The translations under genes were made by a program, and so were the position numbers. The notes under the pieces are model-generated. The model saw nothing but the letters and a program-made list of their open reading frames with translations, was not told the DNA's origin and ran no database searches. From Gonocerus acuteangulatus (lineage: Eukaryota; Arthropoda; Insecta; Hemiptera; Coreidae), in NCBI GenBank assembly GCA_946811695.1, contig OX328124.1, forward strand, positions 87,981,972 to 88,045,971: a DNA stretch of 64,000 nucleotides, given 5' to 3'. Shown here in pieces: positions 58,110 through 64,000 of the stretch (position 1 is the stretch's first letter; the number at the start of each line of letters is the position of its first letter).

Positions 58110-59248
58110 CGTAATAATAAAGCTTTATTTACAATATTTACATAGTATCATACATAAGTGTTTATAACATGTACAATAAACATGTTCTTGCTAATTTATA
58201 GCAAATTATTTGATTTTTATAGTTTTGTAATTTTTTGGGAAAAATTTAAAAAAAAACCCAGAACATTTTAAATACTAAGTTGAATTACATTACATTGTGC
58301 CTGTCAAGTAAAATGTGTTTAGTTCGTCTGTGTACGTATCTAGTTAGTGATTTTTTGTCGTAGTCACCTATGTTTGCTATGTGTGGATTAATGGAATGTG
58401 TTACTTGTCCAAAAAACTTGTCAGTAAGTTTGTATATGTAGTCTGTTATTGTAGCTATTTCTAGTTCTTCGTGCATGTGTGTGATCTTTGTGTATCTTGG
58501 ATAATTGTTGATTATTCGGAGGCAGCAGTTTTGTATAATTTGTAGTTTGTAGATGATGTGCAGCTCCATACTGGGCAGGCATAACAAAAAACTGGGCGGA
58601 TGACACTCTTGTAGATAATCATTTTATTTTGCGGATTTAGTTTTGAATTTCTATTAAAATAAGGATAAATTTTATAAAGTAGATTTTTAGCAGCTTCGGT
58701 TTTATTGTTTATGTGTTTTGTGAATGTTAGGCCTCTATCTAAAGTCACTCCTAAATACTTAATGTGCTCTGTCCATGAAATACTGTGGTTTACAAGATAG
58801 AGTTTGCTTGGGATATTTGGGCGTCTTTTTGTGAAGATAATGGCGTCTGTTTTAGCGAGATTAATTTTAATTTTCCATTTTTTGCAGAATTTGTTGATTT
58901 TCTTGTAGGTATTTTGTAGTCTGTTTGTTATGGTGTCTATCCTGAATGAGCTAGTGTATATGGCTGTGTCGTCGGCAAACAGAGAGAGATTTGTGTCTTT
59001 AGATTGAGGTATGTCGTTGATGTATATATTGAAGAGGGTGGGGCTAAGACAGGAACCTTGAGGAACGCAGGCAGGAATTGGTTGTTTATTAGAGGTTTAT
59101 GACTTTATTGAAACAAAGAAGGATCTATTGGAGATAAATGAGTGTATTATGTGGATGAGATAGGATGGTGTGCCAATGTTTATGAGTTTGTAAATTAGTC
59201 CTAAGTGCCAAACTGTGTCAAATGCTTTCTCGATGTCTAGTAGTATTA
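58110..59248 (-). mobile_element. 5'-truncated Jockey-type non-LTR retrotransposon
   Basis: Flanked by a 13-bp duplication AGCATGGCACACT at 58097-58109 and 59249-59261. Read on the minus strand, the truncated 5' end is at 59248. The 3' UTR ends with an AATAAAG word and a short TTATTATTA tail at 58110. It landed in the Helitron's 3' terminal segment. Confidence 0.9.
58285..59248 (-). pseudogene. Jockey-type reverse transcriptase, C-terminal half, broken
   Basis: The minus frame begins in LLDIEKAFDTVWH (catalytic motif A, with its aspartate). It continues PACVPQGSCLSPTLFNIYIN, the catalytic LFADDTAIY, KWKIKINLAKTDAIIF, YLGVTLDRGLTFTKHI and SVIRPVFCYACPVW. A stop interrupts after VSIKS, before the PQGS motif. 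A frameshift near 58550 follows WSCTSS, after which another frame reads CCLRIINNYPRYT to LLDRHNVM and a stop at 58285-58287. Endonuclease and ORF1 are missing through truncation. Confidence 0.9.
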
Positions 59249-59273
59249 AGCATGGCACACTAGGTAACGGCTA

Positions 59274-59323
<50 letters not shown>

Positions 59324-59793
59324 GTACCCCGGAGGTAAAGGACACCAAGTCACATATTTGTGTGGAGAGCTAATTTTCTATAACTTTGAACTATTAAAAT
59401 TTATTTCTTTGTTACTTACAGAAACAGTTTAAAGAAAACTTTCGAAATTACATATTTTAAATTTTAGCGCATCCACAGGTAACTTTACTTATATGATGAT
59501 TCTATACATGATAAACAGGCTTGTTTGTACGGGAGATAATATCATTATGTTTGTCCGTCCACTGGAGTGTGTTCACTCTGTTATTTTGCAATTTCATTAA
59601 AAACAATATTTACAATGTATAATTCATATTGCAGCTAAATATTATACAATAAAGATAGGTTTAGCTTGTTTACAATGCTTAATCCTGTGGATGATAAGAT
59701 AATTCAGTCGGTGCCCGGCAATCTACTCAGTATAAGTTTTATATTAAGCCGCAGAGAGTGGATTACACACGCACAAAAAAAATAATGGTGATT

Positions 59794-59837
<44 letters not shown>

Positions 59838-60258
59838 AATCACCGTTATTTTTTTGGATCTGTGGGTTCTGAAACATGAAATTTTCTAGTCGGCATTTCC
59901 GGATTACGTCATAAGGTCAATTCCATAAGCGCTAAAAGGCGTATTCAGTGATTTATTTTCAATAAATAAAAGGTAAACAAAAAAAAATGTTTGAGTTGTC
60001 TAAAGTCTTTTATTCTAAAGCAGAAGCACTAATGGCCAGGAAGACAGAGCCTAAGTAGTGTCTCTTTGAAACAAGTCTGGAACAAAGGAAGAAAAGCCGC
60101 AAATACGATTTTCTAAGAGAAATACTAGTTTAGGATTTTAGGAGGGAATTAAGAAGAACACAAAAATCCCTATAGATATTGGAAAGGAGCTTCAAAGCAT
60201 TTACCTTTTTCCTCGCTCTCTATCTATTCATTACACAGGCACACAAATAACAAAAAAA

Positions 60259-60999
60259 GCCGACTCGCAGGGACTGCGCCATTTTAGCGCGGTTCAGTTC
60301 TTATCCCTAGTGTCATTTGGGTAGATTGAAATAGAAACAGTTATTATCTTGGTTCAACCTTTCCCCCGTAAACGAAGGGCCCGTTACCAAGGGGCAGCGT
60401 ACCCTTATACCTGGAATCGACCCACCACTGGTTGGCCAACCCCACTACAGCAAATAGTTATTTCAAATATCAAAATGTTTCTAATTTTCTTGATTTCTTC
60501 TACAGTTATACTAATTCTATAAATAAATGCAATTAAAAAAAACAACAACAACCCATTAAAATGTGAGCTAAACAACTACGAAAACCCAGTCAAAAGAACA
60601 AAACAAACACATTTGAAGTTTTAAGCACTTATTTCTCCGATTGGCAATGGCTAATCAAAAATTTCTTTAGATTCTTTTTTGTAGAGATTTTAGTAAGCTT
60701 TCGAATGGTAAACTTCCACTTCCCAAGATTCTCAACCGTTTTAGAGATATTAAGGAAAATATACAAAGTTACTAAAACGTTTTTCTAGGCCAAGAAGCCT
60801 ATAAAACGAGTACTTGCAAGCATATGAAGTAAGCGGAAAGATTTTTTTCGCGGGAAATTCGTTCTAAAAACCATGTTCCGGGGGGCGGATTCTGCTTGTT
60901 AACGAACTTGACCTTTCAAATTAGACGATAGATTTTTGTACCAAAGTTCATCAAAATCGGACCATTAGGGGGGCCGGAAAAACGCGAACAGACAAATAG
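60259..60999 (-). mobile_element. Family-1 element, 5'-truncated
   Basis: Minus strand: it starts TTTGTCTGTTCGCGTTTTTC near 60999, just after where the AT array would be. It passes GGTCCGATTTTGATGAAC and AAGTTCGTTAACAAGC, and ends with CCGCGCT near 60283 and the hairpin CGCAGTCCCTGCGAG. It contains a SINE-like insert at about 60360-60460 (B-box-like GGTGGGTCGATTCC). The leader and 5' end are not attached. Confidence 0.75.
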
Positions 61000-61003
61000 A
61001 CGC

Positions 61004-61466
61004 CATCTATATATTCTTATGTATTTCGACACACTGAATCCGAATCCGGAGTCCGTTTGATCCCAGCACGTTAGGTTTAAGAGCAATTGAAGATCAAATT
61101 TCGTATGAAATTGTTTAAGAAGAAATAAATAGCAGTGAAGGTCCGTTGGTTGAATTCGAATCCAGGGTCTGTTTCACCCCATCGGCACAAAATCAAGGTC
61201 ATTTCAAGGAAGAATATGTCTATTTTGAAAAAATAAAAAATAATAAATAAAGAATTTTGATAGCAGATTCATTTCTTGCACTTCATTTTGCTGAAACAGA
61301 TTTCGGATTCGAATTTAGGGACCCTTAAAACCATGGAAGCTCTATTTATGTGTTCGTAATCGATTTCATACGAAATTGGGCCTCCAAATGCTCTTAACCC
61401 GTGATGGGGTAAAACGGACTCCGGATTCGGATTCAGCGTGTAGAAATACATAAGAATATATGGATG
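61004..61466. repeat. Inner inverted repeat
   Basis: ATTCTTATGTATTTC-ACAC and CTGAATCCGAATCCGGAGTC at 61011-61058 recur inverted at about 61412-61460. ATTTCGTATGAAAT words also face each other. A second degenerate pair of GAATTCGAATCC words lies inside (about 61154 and 61308). The 80-codon minus frame across it is repeat sequence. Confidence 0.8.
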
Positions 61467-61824
61467 GTGTCTTTGGAAAAAACAAATTTTTTTTTGTGCG
61501 TGTGTAATCACTCTCTACGGCTTAATATAAAACTTATACTAAGTAGATTGCCGGGCACCGACTGAATTATCTTATCATCCACAGGATTAAGCATTGTAAA
61601 CAAGCTAAACCTATCTTTATTGTATAATATTTAGCTTTAATATGAATTATACATTGTATATATTGTGTTTAATGAAATTGCAAAATAACAGAGTGAACAC
61701 ACTCCAGTGGACGGACAAACAGAATGATAATATCTCCCGTACAAACAAGCCTGTTTATCATGCATAGAATCATCATATAAGTAAAGTGACCTGTGGATGC
61801 GCTAAAAATTAAAATACGTAATTT

Positions 61825-63018
61825 TAATTAATTCTTTTCTGTGGTCGATATGGGTATTACGTCAGTTTTATTCTTCTGAACTAGTGCAACATTATCTGCC
61901 CAATATCTCGGATACAATAGAGGAAATAAGGATTAGTGCTACTGATGAGGCTTAAGGACCCTGATTACATTAATTGCTTCCTAGTTCCTTCTTTCTTCTG
62001 GTTGATCTTCAGAGGGAGCATAAGTCTAGTGGAAGAACCCTTGGATAGGCTCCAAACATGTCCTATATACTATATAGGATAACTGAAAATTTTAAAAATC
62101 CTTTAATCATATAGTGCTTTTGAAATTATTATTTTTTTGTGTTAAGACCAGTTCAAATTAAATTCCTTATTTGAATATTTGGGGTAGACCAAACTTAAAT
62201 CTGTATTAAAAATGTTTTATTTTATGTAAAACTAATTAGCAAGCTAAGTTTTAAATAAATGAACTTGTACAGTGAAAAAATGTATGATGCGCATTAATAT
62301 ACATTGCATCGTTTTCTTGATGGTTGATAATTAAGATAAATCGCAGACTAAAATGCTTCTAAAAGACGATGATATACTGAAACAGTTAATTTATTTGCTA
62401 TTACACTTTATTAACTGTATCACTCTGCAAAGGAATTTTCTGTGACAACTTCAGGAGGCAGTTTCTCATAAGTAAGAGGAATGGAAACTTTTATTTTTTT
62501 TTTTTTTATTTTTCGGGGGGGAAAACAAAAAAAAATAGTTTTAAGCATTGCAGGGGGGATTCATCAAGTACTATCTAAAACTTAAGAGAAAATTGCGTTA
62601 ATTGACAAAAACTCCTTGTCCCCATTTTGGTTTGCGGAGAGTTGTACTAGTTTGTCCCACAAAGTTACCTATCAGAACGGAGGGACGGCTGACAGAGGGA
62701 TTGTGGTGGATTCTAAGTGTGATAGGAGTTTTTGCCTGACAGCGAAGGACTGTCCGTTCAATGGCTGCCCTAAATCGAATATATCAGCAAACCTCGGTTC
62801 TGCACAAAAAGGGTGATATGTTTGTGATTAAGTCTTAAACATTCATCGTAATATTTCTTAAACTTCCTAGCCGAAGAGATTAAAAATTATTTACAGAATG
62901 GAAACAACTTTAAAGGTTTGTGTAACATGTTAAATGGACCATTACGATCTAGCGATACAATCTGATTCCTGAAAAATAAACATTTGTTTTTGTTTTTATT
63001 ATTCGTATATGTCATTTA
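61825..63018. other. Unrecognised AT-rich stretch
   Basis: Nothing supported. The part 62620-62820 is less AT-rich with a 66-codon plus frame that I do not recognise. Confidence 0.4.
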
Positions 63019-63675
63019 TCTATATATATAAAAATCACGTGTCTGTCTGTTTATTTGTTTGTTCCTTATACAAATCTTCACCGTTTGACCGATTTTGACC
63101 AAACTTGGAACGCAGGTAGGTCTTGATACGGGAAATCTCCTCGGCTAGGCCAAAATAGTCAAATTTCAAAATTTGGTCAAAAGGTCAAAAGTATTGTACA
63201 AGAAAAATTGGCTACACTGAACCATTCAGATTCTGACGGCCATTTTGAATAATGTCTCACATTTATTTGTTGATGTTCTTGATAATTAGAATAACTCGAA
63301 CTCATTGATGACTTTACATCATTATATAATCATACTTTACATCATATATAACATTTAATGCAGTTTATTTCAATTTTAAAATCAACAGTCACTGTACAAC
63401 TAAAGAGCGCTGGCCTTTCTTTAATAAGAGCTATCTACTCGCAGGCTATGCTGCTGGCCTCTGTCGGATGTTATATGAAGTGCTGTGGTACTGGCCTCTG
63501 TCGGGGTTTTTCAGAACTGTTGTGGTGCTGGCATTCTGAACTACATCTAGCCAGATATAAACAAATTCACACCGCTTGACCGATTTCGACGTAACTGGGT
63601 ATACAGGTAGATTTTGATACAGGGAGAGTCATAGGCAGAAAGTAGGTGTAGCATGGCACGCCGGGTAACAGCTAG
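63019..63675 (+). mobile_element. Complete non-autonomous Helitron
   Basis: Starts TCTATATATATAAAAATCAC after an A at 63018 and ends GGGTAACAGCTAG before a T at 63676. This is the canonical A|TC...CTAG|T arrangement of Helitrons, which make no target duplication. The leader has TTTGTTCCTTATACAAATC and GACCAAACTTGGAACGCAGG. The 3' end has GTAGCATGGCACGCCGGGT. At 657 bp it has no Rep/helicase frame. Confidence 0.92.
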
Positions 63676-64000
63676 TTTGTAATAACTTTACATTCTGTCA
63701 CTGGTGTCTCGGGTTTCTTCTTCGGCTTACATTAATAAAAAAGCATAATAATGAAGAGAAAAAAATTGTGGTCGTTAAACATGACTCTGAGAATGACTTG
63801 GTGACCACATTGGAGATTTTACGTTGTAAGTCAAAAAAACGTATCTCTAAAGAAGAAAGCCGTCACCCAAGAATAAAATACTTCCCAGCTAAGAAGCATT
63901 AGATAGAAACTTATGTACACCTATAGATTGGATCATATTGTAAACACTTGCAACACTGTTGCTGGCGCTGGATCTCATAGATCCACTTAGCACCTAAGGG
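63676..64000. other. Unrecognised end of window
   Basis: No feature recognised. Confidence 0.4.

Larger units (their letters stand above)
57588..59274 (+). mobile_element. Helitron split by a Jockey-type insertion
   Basis: The leader ATCTGTCTGTCTGTTTGTC, TTGTTCCTTATACAAATC and GACCAAACTTGGCACAC matches the 63019 family. The 3' part reads GTAGCATGGCACACT, is interrupted at 58110-59248, and resumes AGGTAACGGCTAG at 59262-59274, followed by T. The start TC at 57588 is uncertain, as the preceding base is not A. A second copy of the leader words (CACCGTTTGACCGATTTTGA) near 58030 is a family trait. Confidence 0.8.
59445..61824. repeat. Large inverted repeat with complex interior
   Basis: Arms of about 330 bp at 59445-59785 and 61487-61824 are close inverted copies. 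Landmarks are TTTTAGCGCATCCACAGG, GTTCACTCTGTTATTTTGC, GGTGCCCGGCAATCTACT and ACACACGCACAAAAA. The outer word AGCGCATCC recalls the family-1 AGCGCGG end. A family-1-like 5' end (CGGAAATGCCGACTAG) at 59850-59940 adjoins the left arm through an AT array. The interior also holds a family-1 3' part and a smaller inverted repeat. Confidence 0.85.

Noticed and set aside
1..64000. CRISPR array, bacterial operon or provirus
   Set aside because: No regularly spaced direct repeats with unique spacers, no bacterial gene order, and no gag, env or capsid-like frames; the tandem repeats seen have no spacers.

Overview
The window is an AT-rich stretch of invertebrate nuclear DNA. An arthropod is the best guess, but the sequence alone does not name the species. 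I found no host protein-coding gene, rRNA or intact tRNA gene. Nearly everything recognisable is transposon-derived. The list includes two families of short elements with asymmetric inverted ends that I read as Helentron/HINE (DINE-1)-like. It also includes canonical A|TC...CTAG|T Helitrons, a Penelope-like retroelement (PLE) with hammerhead ribozymes, a mariner and a Tc1-like element. The rest are a TTAA-targeting transposon, a piggyBac-type MITE, Jockey/I-type non-LTR relics and tRNA-derived SINEs. Every transposon ORF seen is truncated, interrupted or frameshifted.

Layout. 1-0.8 kb: Tc1-like transposon cut by the window edge. 1.1-1.6 kb: cluster of short palindromes, then a SINE with a long poly-A tail. 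1.9-4.7 kb: a palindrome made of two family-2 5' ends, and a full-length family-2 element. 5.5-10.6 kb: a family-1 element on the minus strand holding a TTAA-flanked 3.39-kb transposon with 1.18-kb inverted arms, which itself holds a piggyBac-type MITE (three nested layers). 10.6-24.5 kb: mostly unrecognised AT-rich DNA with SINEs, Helitron pieces, an RNase H relic, an 85-bp minisatellite and a transposase relic. 24.5-29.4 kb: a MITE, a solitary hammerhead motif, a decayed family-1 copy and a retroelement relic. 29.4-33.0 kb: two 5'-truncated PLE copies head to head inside one 12-bp target duplication. 34.2 kb: a second MITE copy carrying an expanded CG-rich array. 36.8-41.5 kb: a retroelement relic, SINEs, a strong hairpin and a compact family-1 copy. 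41.9-44.1 kb: a mariner deletion derivative with a family-1 element in its leader. 45.3-55.1 kb: three more full family-2 elements, one with a SINE in its AT array, plus two non-LTR tails. 56.8-57.5 kb: twelve near-identical 56-bp repeats. 57.6-59.3 kb: a Helitron split by a Jockey-type insertion. 59.4-61.8 kb: a compound inverted repeat. 63.0-63.7 kb: a complete non-autonomous Helitron.

The most informative features are structural. (1) Families 1 and 2 share one plan: a 5' repeat AGCGCGG... or AGCACTTTCC..., a central AT array, an inverted copy of the 5' repeat about 30 bp before the 3' end, then a GCAG-loop-CTGC hairpin and a GGAC-T(n) end. (2) Three hammerhead motifs have a self-complementary stem-III segment (ACGT or ACATGT), as expected for ribozymes that act as dimers. 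(3) AT dinucleotide arrays lie at the dyads of several palindromes. (4) Target duplications and nesting give a relative order of insertion.

Coordinates were read by eye. Repeat boundaries stated to the base are supported by target duplications or terminal motifs; others are approximate. Superfamily names rest on motif recognition, not on database searches.
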